From positions 11,714,068-11,778,067 of the forward strand of contig OZ038472.1 of NCBI GenBank assembly GCA_964036295.1: 64,000 bases of DNA, in the 5' to 3' direction. The translations under genes and the position numbers were made by a program. The DNA is from Plumapathes pennacea. Lineage: Eukaryota > Cnidaria > Anthozoa > Antipatharia > Myriopathidae. How positions within the stretch are numbered: position 1 is the stretch's first letter; every line of letters starts with the position of its first letter. The notes beneath the pieces are model-generated. The model saw only the letters and a list, made by a program, of their open reading frames with translations. It was not told the origin of the DNA and made no database searches. Positions 31,813 to 45,100 of the stretch are shown piece after piece.

Positions 31813-34800
31813 ATGGAGGAAAACAACAACATGAAGCCGGAGGTTCTTCTTAATGCTAAACCGTTGAGCTATGCTAAGAAGCGCACTTCAAGGCTTTACA
31901 AGAAGGATAGCTGGACGGGCTCACCAATCATTATGAGCCCTCATTTTGGAGAAGATTGCGGTGGCACTCGTCCAAGCAAGAACAAAGTGCATCCATTGAG
32001 TTGCTTAAAAGAACAAGCATCACCAGCAACATCGACGAATGAGTCCATACAGTTGTCACGTCTAACTGAACAGGTAAGTCGAGGAACACTTCCACTTACA
32101 ACTTGAAAAGGAGTTTTAACTACAGTCGAGTCTGTATTATACGAGGACACCCTTGTGAAGTGTCCGCTTAATACACTCAGCTAGAGTTTACAGTATCTTA
32201 CTGGGAAGTTGATTTTCGGGACTTGGACATCAGTACATATATGTAGTAAGGAGTAGTTGTGTGATGTTCGGGCCTAAGCTTATGACGTGATGGCATGTTG
32301 AACTGGAACATTAGTGAAACTAATTGCAATAACATGTGTTTAGTTGTCTTACTCTCTCGATAACAATTATCTGTAAAGTTCACGAGCTGTCAGTATGTGA
32401 ACATTCCAAATAAACTGCATACAACTGAATTATGCAATAATTCAATGTGCACAGAGAAAGTAGTAGCTTGTACCACAAACGTGTTGATTTTATAGGTTTC
32501 CGAAAGAAAACAAACTAGTATTACCTCTATTATTTTAGATTCAGTTTTCAGAAAGAAACAGAGACATATATATTGCTCAATTCTCTTCGCTACTACTCGG
32601 TGCTGAGTTCCTATGTACAGCGCTCAAGGCATTTAGTGGTTTCGTTTCCTTAAACGCATGTTATCCATAACACATAGCATAGAGAACTTACCTTAATCAA
32701 ACAAAAAGCTTTCTCAGCTGTCAATTCTCAACACATTCTTAACATATTTCCTGTGTGAACTTTGGGGATGGGGGGAGGGGGAATTTACGTTTTAGACCAT
32801 GGTCACACTTGGGCTAGAAGTGTGTTTACCTTTGCTTTGATTGTCTAGCACAAGCTTACTTGCACGTTTGATGAAACTACCAAAGAAGCGATGCACAGCC
32901 CTGTGCACTAAGCTTGGTTCTAGTCTCGCGTTGGGTTATGTATAGTGTATTCTGCCATTCTTGTTTGTGAATAATTACATGTCGATTCTGTCATGTTCTT
33001 ACAAAATTTCTGTGTACTTCTTAGCACGCTGACCTATGCTTTCGGCTTTATCACTTGGCAAATAAAGCGGCGTGTATGTAAATCGATGGCTATTTTTACT
33101 CAGGGTCCCAACCTCGGACATGAACGGACAGTTTCTACCGCCAGCAACGAGGAAAAAGAACGAAGGAGGCAAAGAAAGAGGAAGCTCGCGGTACTTCTCA
33201 CCCTAGCAACACTCGTGTCGTTGCTAGTCATAATACTTTCCTGGAAACTATTGGGTAAGTTTCTACACAACGACAACTGTATTTATAGAATAGTGTTAAC
33301 CTATGACGTCACAAGCATGTTTTTCTTTTTCGACTATAATGGCTTTTATTCAATTGTCCGGGAATAACCCATTTCGTTTTCTAATGCTGTCAGTCAATCA
33401 GTCGTTCACCGGGCGACCTATGGAAGAACAATGGTATTATTCAAATCCCTAACACGAAGAAACCTCACACATAAAAGAAACGACTCTTCAGAGTATAAAC
33501 AACCATGAGATATGGGCTTCTGAAGTACTAATTGCTCCATACTCAACTTTGTTATTTAGCGTTCATTCCTTTGATTATGAAATGATGTTGAAATAAGAGA
33601 GTTCAGTATGGGACTGCCTGGAACTTAAATTTTGCAAACGTTTTTGCAACAGCTGTGTAGAATGCTGTAGTAAAAGCGCACTTTATGATAAAGCCACACT
33701 TTACCAGGCCCTTGCTCCATTGAAGGACGGTTGATGTTTCGAGTGTTGGCCCTTCATCAGCGCTGTGCCAAAGCTCTTTGATCTGGCGGAAGGGCCGGGC
33801 TTGCGTTCAGAGATTGATAGGGTTTAGTAGCTAAAAATTATTGTTTATGTCAGATAGAGGAGGTAATCTTGTGAATGAGGTGCTAACTTTGTGTTCTGGC
33901 TTCAGCATCAACAGATCGAGAACCGTCCTCGAATCAACAGCAAGGTGGAGAAGACATAAATATAAGTATGAACGTTCCGACGTCGCATCAGACCTCACTA
34001 GATTATAATTCAGTCAACCAAGGAGGTAAGACATCCACAGCACGGCCACAAGTGATCTCTTTAAACAAAACTGAAGTGACAGAGGAAGACAGTAAAACCG
34101 AAGAAAGAGCCCCCAGAACGACGCTGTACAACAATGAAGCTCTCACAAACGGCAAACAGACTTCTACCTTCGCTCATGGCAGTGTTTGGGAGACAAAGAT
34201 GGAATTAAGCATGGAGTTTACTGGAAGCAAGACGTTAACTTGGAAAGGAAGTCGCACCTCAGCTGAAGCAGCAACTTCTAGGAAACAGTCGTCGCATTCC
34301 GGTTCCTGGAACTTTCTTAGAAATGGAAGATCTTCGTCTTTAAGTGATAAAAATGAAAACAAGGTCAAAACAGCAGCAGGCTGGGTCTTGCAGAAAACCT
34401 TGCCTGATGACAGCGATTATATTATAACTGGCAGTGCGACTTCCAATCCACCAAGACGCCAGTCAACGCATTTCGTTTCTCAAGGCTGGTCAACAGCTAC
34501 CTTTTCGCACTCCAAGTCTGTCAAGAAGGATAGAAGCTTGATGTCTTCTCCAAATCGTGAAGAAGAAAAAAACACACCTGCGGAAACGGCAAGTTATGGC
34601 ACTGTTATACAAACGAAACTTTCACCGGGTATGACTTCAAGTGCATGGCAAACATCACTATCCTTTCTTCATAACTTGGAAAGGTTTTCAACGATTTTCC
34701 AGTCGAGTACAGCTGGAATGAAATTAAGTCCCTCTCAGACAGAAAGGGCCACATATTCGGGTATTTACACGGAGGCAAGCACTGTCATGGTTTCCCCGTC

Positions 34801-35587
34801 TAGGATGACGACTCGGTCGTTGACGAAGACACTCCCATCGACTCTTGTCACTTTAGAAACGACACCGGTGCTTTATAATAGCGTTAAAAGCACTAAAGTG
34901 ATTCCTTCTTACATCGAGACAGGCATGCGCCACACAAAAGGCATCCAGCAAACGGCAACCTTTGCAAAGGGCAGTCAAGGTGGAGAAGAAAGCTCACAAG
35001 ACAAGATTTCTGTGACGGAGATAAGCCTGGAAACACAGAGAAAAACAACTTTTATATCTAAGGAACATACAGGAAAGACATCAAATCAAACCATGCCTTC
35101 GTCGTACCTCAGCGTCTTATCCTCACACCTACAGACCTCTGTGAAGATTCCTGAAAAAACTCAAGAACAAGCTTCACTAACGACAGAACTCCTCGGGAAT
35201 AACACAGATAACGTAAAATTCAGACAATTTTCGACGACCGAAGTGCATTATCAGAGTGCTAGCGCTGGATTTGGAGAGAGCGAAGCAACGTCTTCGGAGA
35301 AAACGACATCCGCACTAACCCCCTTGTTGAGAACGATTTCATCATATTACACTACGAGTCATATACAGGCCAGGAGTGTAGCTGTGTCTTCAGCTGCAGT
35401 TGTACTACCGCCGTGCACTAAAGGGAACTTTGACAGCTTTCCTCACCCAACGGACTGTTCTAAATATATCCGGTGTATTGGAGGACTTGAGGGAAAAGTG
35501 ATGCCATGCGCAAATGGAACGCTATTCGATCCGAAAATCAAGTCGTGCAATCATCCAGATAAAGTTAAATGTAACAAAATGTTATGA
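31813..35587 (+). CDS. Membrane-anchored Ser/Thr-rich protein with C-terminal CBM14 chitin-binding domain
   Basis: Exons 31813-32073, 33104-33254 and 33906-35587 join in phase (2094 nt, 697 residues). Residues 1-114 are polar and end in a strongly basic stretch (ERRRQRKRK). Residues 115-134 are a hydrophobic helix (LAVLLTLATLVSLLVIILSW). With no signal peptide and positive charge before the helix, a type II orientation (N-terminus in the cytosol) is inferred. Residues 138-635 are very rich in Ser and Thr, mucin-like, suited to O-glycosylation. Residues 641-693 form a Peritrophin-A/CBM14 domain with six Cys (641, 655, 661, 672, 685, 693) and the FDSFPHPTDCSKYIRC core. It could tether the cell surface to chitin in mucus, cuticle-like or skeletal matrix; this role is inference. 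The donor and acceptor sites are canonical. Confidence 0.85.
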
Positions 35588-35939
35588 TTAGTACTAAACT
35601 TTCCTGAAAGCTCAAGAACTTCAGTGGATCAGTATCCTAATGTATACGATCTAAAAACGTGCCAAAGTCTGACGTAAAATCAAGACCGTTTTTTTGGAAC
35701 CATTTACTTTAAGAGAACGTTCCCTGAAAATGATTGGGCAGATGTATAATGTATACTGTATAGTATTTGTGGTGCAGGTTTAGCTTGTCATGCAGGTAGT
35801 GCATGAAAGATAGAGCATTCGTATACTCACTGGCGCGAACGAGTATATCTGTGGCAATGTCCGCTGGTTTGAAATACGTAACTAACAGCAATTGTAGGGG
35901 CATAAGGCTGCTAAATTGACACTATATTTCCTGCGTTTC

Positions 35940-36337
35940 AGTGAACTGTTTTTATTTCTTGAACTTCAAACACGTATTCAGATGCAATGCGCAGATCGTC
36001 ATCATTGTCATAAGCATTTATGTACCCGATGGCTTAAACGAAACTGTACAATTTGAGGTACGAATCTGTAATAATCTGTAATATTGTGAGTCTTCTTTTC
36101 GATGCACTGACTTTGTTATCACTGCCAGTCGTGGACATTTATGTACCCGGTAGCTTAAACAAAATTGTACAATTTTAGATGCAAATCTGTAATGAACTAA
36201 CACAATATTGTTAGTCTTCTTTTCGATGCATTGGTTCTGTTAACACTGCCGTCATGAGCATTTATGTATAGGTGACTAAATCGGGCGCAATTTTGTAGAC
36301 AGTTATATATTGTATAGATTATGCAGGTTACGCAGTT
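35940..36337 (-). repeat. Decayed tandem duplications of the FBXW5 3' end
   Basis: The segment TCTTCTTTTCGATGCACTG, which lies in the last coding exon of FBXW5 (36370-36390), recurs at about 36091 and 36212. CATTTATGTAC-C-GGTAGCTTAAAC-type sequence lies between the copies, at about 120-bp spacing. A further piece at 35955-36020 (TTCTTGAACTTCAAACACGTA) copies 36398-36420 of the exon. All copies have lost the frame. Confidence 0.75.
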
Positions 36338-38897
36338 TTAGGGACAAAGCTGTGCTGAACTAACAGAAAGTTTTCTTCTTTTCGATGCACTGGCTTTTCT
36401 TCTTGAACTCCAAACACGTAACGTATGATCGTCGCTTGCACTCACGAGCATTTCTGGGTTCTTGGGGTTGAAGGACACGGAGTTCACCACATTCGTGTGT
36501 CCTGCAAGTGAGCCCAACTTCCCTCCGTAGTGACGGTCCCAAATATGGACGATGTGGTCCTCGGCTCCACTATAAATAAACAACAACAACAACAAACAAT
36601 AACAACAACAACAAACAAACAAATATACACGCGTACGTGTGTGAGATCGCGCAGGGTTGGTAACAACTGAAATTGATCGATGCATTACACTGTAGCATGA
36701 GAGGTTCGGGTGATGGATTCCTGACGAGTAGGGAGAAGAAGGAAAAAAACACACACATACACACGACACTAAAGTGCCCCTAACCTCGCCACCATCGTCT
36801 CCGCAACGTCCAAGAAAATGAAGAAACAATTATCACTTGGAGTGGAAGCCCGGTGCCCGCGATATGTCCTGACCAGCGAACACGAGGACAAGTCGTAAAC
36901 ACGAAGGTGAATATCAGTAGATATCTCTGGAGGGACGTCCGGCCGGACCGGCACTTGCCCAGAAATCCATGGCCGACAATTTACATAGAGGAAGCTATGG
37001 TCGGGTGATAGATTCATTCCTATGATGTGCGATGAAGTCTCGATAGTGCGAACGTCTTGATCCTCATTCTTAGCTTCAGTTTCGTCTGGTGGTTTTCTGT
37101 GATCAGTACCAGCACGAGTGCTGATATTTCTTAAAATGACTTGATGTGGGGTGTAAGTGCAAGTTCCATGTGTGAAAATTAAGATTCCCTCATCAGATTG
37201 AATCGTCCCTGACGTAGACTTGGGTGTAGCTACCACAACAGTTCTCACGGAGCTGGAATTGCGGTTCAGCACTCGGCAAAGGCTGAACTGCCTTCCCCTA
37301 TCGTTGACACAGTTCGCCATTAGCTCTGACACGGAGGTATCGAAATCTGGCCGAACGTAATCGAACCGGCCCGAAATGTAATAGCTGTCATTTAACCAGG
37401 CACCAAATACGTCGTACGGCTCGTTGGCAATAGTTTGAAGCACACTACAAGGCTCATTGTCAGACGTTGATACTCCATAGATGAAGATCTCACCTGTAAT
37501 ACAACAAGAAAATTGATTATATATAAGTTAGAACATCAATCTTTATATCTCCAGGAAGAGAGTTTGTTGCAAAACGGGTCCAAACGGCCGCAAAACATAG
37601 TAACTTTAGAGTTGCCTAAGAGTGATCAACTTCAATATAACAAATCTCCACTGGTTTACCGTGCTGTGGACTTTTATTGACCACGATTTACGTCATCACA
37701 TGGTCAAAATGTTGTCGACGCAAACTATTGCTATGCTTTTCAAGACGATATATGTTAGAGCCCAGGAATCCACATAGGTATGTGTCGCTCCAAAGGGTAT
37801 CGTTTTAAGCATTTTAGTCTGAAATAGGGTATCGATTTTGTCCCTTTGGTCTGGAAGAGGGGGTGGATTTTGCTTATTTTAGCATTTGTTTAAAATGAGT
37901 GAACGTTTTGGTATACAGGCCTGAAACAGGAATATTTAGGGATACAAATCTGAAATCGTACGGTAATCGTAGGGTAAAAAATCTTATAATTTGTTCTGAA
38001 TGAGCAACGGTTTTCAAAACCAGCGACACACTCCCATTCAAAATTGTGAGGAGTACGTTCCCCTCAGGGGGTTAGAGTGTTCCTCAGAAAGACTGTTGCT
38101 GGCGATTGAAAACTAGGGTGCGCAGTAGTATATTGAGAAGTGTGAGCTGTCATGATTACAGAATGGCAGTTATGCCTCTGATCGCTATTGTGATTGGCCA
38201 GTTTGGTCGAGATGTAAGCATTTCAAGAGTTTGGTTTGCAATAAAACAAACAGGCAAGTAACTATAAATTTTCAAGAAAAACCTTGCAATAGGCTTCGTT
38301 TTTTGAAAACAGAGGCGACACGCACCTCTCGAGAATGGCGTATCAGTTCAGGCACTAACCTCGGAAATTGAATTGACGATCTGAATTCACTCCAGAAACA
38401 AGCAAAAGTGTGTCATCACAATTAAACTGGCACAGCTGCACGTACTCCCAACGATACTTCTGAAACGAGAACTTCTCTCTCATTTTCACTTGATCTTCCT
38501 CAATATCCCACAAGATAGCGCTGCAGTCTTTAGAACTTGACGCCATGACCGCCCCGTTGTGAGAAAACGCCACATGAAGGACTTCATCAGAATGCTCGGC
38601 CAGGACTTGAGTTTCAACTACCGGCGTCTCGGAATATACCCTTTGAAACTCCTTGAACCATGACACGAACGAGTCTGGAGGATTACAGTTGTCGCCTTCG
38701 TACGTTCTCTCAAAAAGCTTCTTCCATAAGAGATCATCGCGGCTGGTTTTGTACCACCGTTGACAAACAGAACTTATCAACAATATTTCCTTCGGAGAGA
38801 GATATGAAAACACTTCCAACATCAGGCTGTCGGGAAAGATCTCCCACATGGATATTTCGTCAAGATTTTCACTGTTTGGTAGTCTAACTTCTGGCAT
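36338..38897 (-). CDS. FBXW5: F-box/WD repeat-containing protein 5
   Basis: Substrate-recognition subunit of SCF (and reported CRL4-type) ubiquitin ligases; acts in the cytoplasm. Exons on the minus strand: 38897-38360, 37493-36785 and 36569-36338, 1479 nt, 492 residues, all junctions in phase. Residues about 18-60 are the F-box (FPDSLMLEVFSYLSPKEILL, followed by Trp and the DDLLWKKLF helix). Then come WD repeats (HVAFSHNGAVMASSSKDCSA, ILWDIE), the family-specific PYDVFGAWL region, and C-terminal TYRGHRA, SGAEDHIVHIWDRHYGG and SASDDHTLRVW. These are diagnostic of FBXW5 rather than other FBXW proteins. Shorter than the human protein (566 residues), mainly in the middle. A CAA/AACAAC microsatellite lies in the short second intron. 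It shares a short upstream region with BAG6. Confidence 0.95.
37640..37730 (+). repeat. Half copy of the foldback found in the satellite array
   Basis: In FBXW5 intron 1. CTCCACTGGTTTACCGTG, GTGGACTTTTATTGACCACG and ATTTACGTCATCACATGGTC match the left arm of the foldback at 59126-59207. Only one arm is present. Confidence 0.8.
37770..38060 (+). repeat. gggtatc-type repeat, divergent variant
   Basis: AAGGGTATCG, CTGAAATAGGGTATCG, TACAGGCCTGAAACAGG subrepeats in FBXW5 intron 1. The same variant occurs inverted at 45690-45930. Confidence 0.6.
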
Positions 38898-39186
38898 TCT
38901 GAAAAAATCGCTTCAACCAAAAGATCTAGACAAACTTGAAGCTAGGAAGCCGACCTTTTAGTCAAGACTTCCCCCATTTTGTTTTGGTAGAAATCTGGCC
39001 TGGTTCCATGGCCAATTTCCAGTCTTCCTCGGAGATTACAAGTTCAGTGAAACCTGGGACTGAAAAAGGGAGCGCTGTGCGAACGAAGGAAGCGAAACTG
39101 TCGGAACGATCGTTTTTTACGCCAATAGATCTCATCCTGTACCGATCGGAGAGTGGAATTATCTTGAAGAGAGGGCTACCGATGCA
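38898..39186. promoter_or_regulatory. Shared bidirectional promoter interval FBXW5-BAG6
   Basis: Only 289 bp separate the FBXW5 start codon (minus strand, 38897) from the BAG6 start codon (39187), so both 5' UTRs and core promoters must fit here unless upstream exons exist. No TATA box is obvious. A two-codon upstream frame ATGCAATGA (39182-39190) overlaps the BAG6 ATG through its TGA. Confidence 0.7.
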
Positions 39187-42100
39187 ATGAGGGTGACCGT
39201 AAAGACTTTAGACTCTCTAACGAAGACATTCACCGTCCCTGACGAGGTGAAATTTATGTCCGTTCTGTGACTTCCACGTCTGTCTCATTATGATATATAC
39301 ACAACGCGGTCCAGATTACTCTGAATTTAGTTCTCCGTAGACCTACAACTCTCGTTGATCAAGAATATATTGAGTATCATTTGTATCATTTCTCCTCGTA
39401 GAGTTCTGTGAAGGAGTTCAAGGAACATATTGCTAGCGATGTGGTAAGCAGAGATACACAATGTGTCAGCATATAATTTTATCAATTTATTCATTAATAA
39501 GTTTTCCTCCCACGGTATAGTCCATTTACTTCTATTTCTTGTCCCTATTTGTATCTTAAGGGCCTCTTTTTGTAAAAAAATCGTTGTGTCTCAAGCGTTG
39601 TGTTCTGGTTTTTCAGAACGTTTCTGCTGACAGACAGCGTTTGATCTTCAAAGGAAAAGTGCTAAAGGATGAGACGAAGTTGTCAGAATGCGGTACGCAA
39701 TTAGTTTTGCTGACTTTTGTTTGATACCAAGCGGTTCAAAAGGTCTCGTAGTTATTGCAGTGAAAGTTTTGAAGGCAGAGAAAGTCTGAATTCGATAAAA
39801 ATTAAGCTGATAGGAAAGCAATTTTGAAGTGAAATTTTGGTACGAAAATAAAAACTGCTGACAACACTGTTTGAAGTTTATACAATGTAAACACATGCAA
39901 GTAATAAATGCACTGCAATAATTACTTGGGCTTTAGATTTCTGTATGTTTTACTGAGCCATGTTGTCCCAGGAAGTGCTTTGCACATGAACTTCATAATG
40001 TATTCACATACATGTCTGGGTTTATTTATATCTCTTCTATTAGCTTCTCTTCTCTAGCTATTTTTCTGAGGGGCCCGTTCAGGTTTCACTGAGTGTTCTT
40101 GTGTATGTATGCTATGCAGATGGCTCCTTGGGAAAATAAAAGAGAAAGAGAGATTCAGAGAGGGGTTGTTTGTGTGTTATGTACATTTACTCTACTGTAC
40201 ATGTCTTATGTGGTAGATACTGGAAAATTCTTCATCTTATTTCTCTTGACCCCAACTCAAAATAAGGCAACTATTGCCTTAACTGTGTTGTGTGATTGCT
40301 AGGACCGCAGAGTGGGAATTTGAATAGTAATGTTAATTAGATAAATAGTGAACTTTCTCTTTAAGGCGCCATCCTTAGGACTAGTTGACCTTAGGGAGGT
40401 GTCCGCCTTAGAGAGAGTTTAGTTACAGATGTACAAGTCATATAGACCTATTCTTAATGCACAAACCACAATCACTTCTACTTGCACCTGTCATTCAATA
40501 AGTCAGTTATAAGGTACTGTACTTAATGCTTGTTGTTTTAAGATGATCTTGTCTGTACACGTGAGGTATTTGAACAGCTTTTTGGACCCAGTGGAGAGGA
40601 ATTATGAACCACAAAAGTTGAAAAATGAAAAAGAAAACACAAAAATTCACGGAAAAGGGAAATGCTTATGTCATAAAATGAATTTCATTAGCAGTGCACA
40701 CTTCACCAACATTGTGACAAAATAATAGGTAATTGTGCAAGTGAATCAGAGAAGGCTCCCCAAATCAACTGTAATGTATAAAATACAAGTTTGTTCTAAT
40801 ATCTGTCTTTTTTCTATAGGAGTTGATGGTTGTGTCATTCACCTTGTGGAACGGAAGCCGCCGTCCCAGGATGAACAAGGTATCTAGTTATAGAATACAA
40901 AGAGGTTACTACATGGAAAGGAGTGCAATACAAAGAGGTTATTACACGGGAAGGAGTGCAATATGGCAGAGTATTTTTACGAGTCAGTTTTATTTTTTCA
41001 AGCCTCCTTCAGGCGAGAAAAAATAAGTGACTCGTAAAAATACAGCCATATTGCACGACTTTTTATGTAATAAATTGTTTATTATAAGACAAGCGAAACA
41101 GGGAAAACGTTCTTTTCCGTGCGCAAAATGGAACAAAAAGTGACTCATTTGTAAACTTTGCATGCGAAAATTGATCATGTTAAGCTAATAAACAAGTTGA
41201 GTGGTTCCTGACGAGTGCAATACGCTCCCATCTTTGCACTCGTTTTGGCCCGTATTTGCGCTCGAAAATGTGAAGTTGTGTAATAATGTATGGTACATGG
41301 CCAACAAAATGCAGATTCTCCCAACCTAAATGTTAGGCCACTTGCCTCTGTACTTTATAATGAAGTATTTTTGTTTATGTTTCCAGGTGGGAGCTCGAGC
41401 AGTAACACGTCAAGTTCAGCAAATGCTGGGACAGGGGGGGCAAACGTGACTCCCAACCTGACTATGGAAGCTTTTCAGCTGCCTGTTGATGTGATGGGTG
41501 TTTCACAGGTATGAAATACGAAAAGTTTTTTTTTCAAGGTCAGGCAAATCTTGGGGATATTTCAGCAGCAACATTTCCATGGATTTTTTTGTAAAATCTG
41601 ATCAAATGAAAAATTGCTTAAAATGCCCCCCCCCCCCCCCAAAAAAAAACAAACAAACAAACAAACAAACAAACAAACAAAACCAATAACAATAACAATA
41701 ACAATAACCAATAACTTTATATAATATTATGATTCCTTTTCAGCAAATTATTCAGAGTCTGGTGAATCAACTTGGAGCAGATTCTGCTCATGCCAACATC
41801 AGTACTTCAGCCTCGGTAAGTTTACTTCATTAACATTTTAACTCCTGGGCCCGGTTGTTCAAATCGCGGATAGCGCTATCCACTGAATAAATCTTTATCC
41901 TGTTGACTGAATTAGGCTTAATCTGGACAGCAATTTATCTGGGCCTGGTTGTTCAAAGAGTGGATAGACCTATTTCTTTCTTAGGAATCCAGCGGATAGC
42001 ATTAACCATTAAGTGTAATTCAGTCAACTGGATAAGTATCATTCTATCCAGTGGATAGCGCTATCCGCACTTCGAACAACCGGGCCCTGATCTCAATACA

Positions 42101-45100
42101 AGTTCTTGTAACAACATTTTACTTACTTAGTGTAAGAGAGGAAATTATACAAGTGATGTACTACACCTAGTGTGTCTGTTTCTGTGTCTGTGTCTGTGTG
42201 TGAGGAGGCTCTGTCGAGACTTTTAACCCCTTACTTTGTGCACAATGTTTGGGAGGTACTGTACATGTATAATTTTGTATGAAATGTTGAAGAGATAGTC
42301 AGGAGTGATATGGTGGAGTCTTGTACGGTGCAGTTTAAGGGAGCTTTCCATAAGGCGGACACCCCCGGGACTAGCATTTTGTGTCCGTCTTAGAGAGGTG
42401 TCCACCTTAAAGAGAATTCAGTTACAGAGAAACAAGCGAAAATCGGCAAGGATCAATTCTGCATGCCGTCCGCCTTAGAGAGAGTCCAGTTACAGAGAAA
42501 CAAGCGAAAATCGGCAAGGTCCAAATCTGCATGCTGTCCGCCTTAGAGAGGTGTCCGCTTTAGAGATGTGTCCACTTAGGGAAAGTTAATTTTATACTCA
42601 ACGAAAATGATGTCCCATTAATCCATTATTATAATTAATACACTGTAGATACATGCAATGTAAATTCTTCTAAATTTTCACCGTCCAGCAGTCAATGATT
42701 TCGGTAGCATTTTTATTACTAACCATTAGATAGTGTGGAAGCTTCTGGTCAAGTTGCACAGTTTTATTTATTGCTGCATTCATAAATTTGTTTCCTGACC
42801 ATTGTACATTATATGTTGTCATCTCTCCAATAGGATGATGGCTCTTCCCTGAATGTGCACATCAACCTCCAAACAACAAGCCAGGCATGTTGCATCACTT
42901 GAAATACTGTCACTAGATACATTTTAGTACTAAATAATCAATTTTACAGTAATAATAGTAGTAGTAGTAGTAGTAAACCTATTTATTTATCCACAAGGTC
43001 CTGTATCACAAATAAAGTGCTCTTCCAAGGAGCTGTGCTAGTATAAAAAGTACTTCCAAAGAGCTTTAAAAAGATCATGCAATTTTGTGCTGCACAATAG
43101 TGCAACTTTTCAACTCAATCAGACATTGAACAAAGGAGATGTGAGGCACCAATAGATTGTATGGGTAACCAAAACATGATACAATGGAAAAGCAGCACTA
43201 AAAGGAACCAGATTTTGACTGCGTCAGACAGTGGAGCACAATGTACATGTATATGTTAATGAATCAACTAAGGGCAGATGTGTGAAACATACAGTAGAGG
43301 CCTAAAAGAATTTGGAAGCTGACATTTCAAGCACTAGCCCTTCATCGGATTGCTTGCCCTGAAACATCAGCTTCCAATATTCTTTTATGGCATCTACAGG
43401 TTTCACAGACTGACCCTTAGTTGATTTATTATACACAACCAAATCATGACTTGGGTTCTTCGAGGGACACCTGAGTGCAAAAGTTAATTTTTAACCTTGA
43501 TTATTCATTCTGGGCCCAGTTTTTCAAAGCATGATTAGGTTAATCTTGGATTAAGTGTAAACGTTCTTGTCATTTATAAGCCTGAAAATGGGAAGGTTTT
43601 GTCCTGCAACGATTTCCTTGATACGTTTTCAGCTAAAACAAGCTTTTTAATCCATATTTGAATGCATTTTATTGGCAGAGAGGTCGTCAGGAAGGATTTC
43701 GTTAATCCTGGATTAGCTTAATCAGCTTTTGAAAAACTGGGCCCTGATGTTTTCTCATTATTTTATGCTGTTTTCAGCCTGGCACTCTTGTAAACCAGAG
43801 AATAAATAGAGCCAGGAGATTCCTCAGAGATGCCACACGCTCCCTGAACAGGATGGAGGTATGAACCATTCTACATGCAGTTTTATAAAATTTGAATCTT
43901 TTCAGTTTTACAGTTAGCAATAAGCAATTGAATCTGTACTGCGGTACAATGAGGGTTTGATAAAGAAAGCAATTTCTCTAACCCAGGCCTACCACATTCT
44001 TCTGTTGGGCTTGCTTTCTTTGATAAAGAAAGCAATTTCTCTAACCCAGGCCTACCACATTCTTCTGTCGGGCTTGAAGATTGTCCAGACAACTTGCTTT
44101 GTTCAAACTACCTGGGCTAGCAGTTCAGGAGAAATAGGGATTCCAAAACAGTTGGCCAGAGCTTTTCCCTTCCCCTTCCCCTTCATCCCAATTTTGTCCC
44201 AACATTTGCATTGCAGACCACTTACGTTATAGCTATTGTTGGCAGGAAGTATTGCTGACGCACTGTACTGTATACTCTCGAAGTTCAATGTTTAATTTTG
44301 AAACATTCTTCAAAAATTTGAAATACAGTTGAACCTTGCTGTTTCGAACTCAGATAATTCCAAATTATTGTTTCATAAATTATTTGAAAGTCAAGCTGAA
44401 TCCCTGTTGTTTTTTTTTTAGTCACTTTTTATTGGCTATTTCGAAACCCTACTATTTTGACATTTCATGTCCTGTGGGACTTTGAAATAGCGGGGTTTGA
44501 CTGTACTAATTTTAAATTTCAAAACACTATTTTGAAATTTTGAAACACAAGAACACAAGAATTTTAGTTACAACAGGAGAAAATTTTTGAAAATCTGCAA
44601 ACAGTGGGGCTTCAAAATTCACTGAAAATGTGTCCAAGTAGTGTTGTTTTCAAAATTGTACTGCATACTCTCAAAGGGGCAACGTTTTTGAGTTATGATT
44701 TGGGAAACCCATCAATGATGTCCTCCTTTTGCTTAGGGAGAGGGGATTCTGCCAAGTTCAGCAAGTGCAGACAGCAGCAGCCCATCCAGTGATGGCCAGA
44801 CATCATCCACACAGACGGCCAGCAGTCAGGACGGTAGCCTGCCGCCAGCAAGGTACAATACATGCTGCACTGCTTAGAACCTATGAAACTAGAAAGGTTA
44901 ATATTTTAAGCTCTCCATTGGCAAAGAAAGCAGAAGTAAAAACATCCAACTACTAAAACTGTGAATTAAAACTTAAAGAACCATTCAGATGGGAGCTTTC
45001 AGTGTCTGTGCTTGTTGTTGTTGTTGTTGAGGAAGAGAGTTTGTGTTTTTAGCATTTTGAAGTTTAGATTGGACAGAGGAGTGGGGGAGTGAGCCTGATA

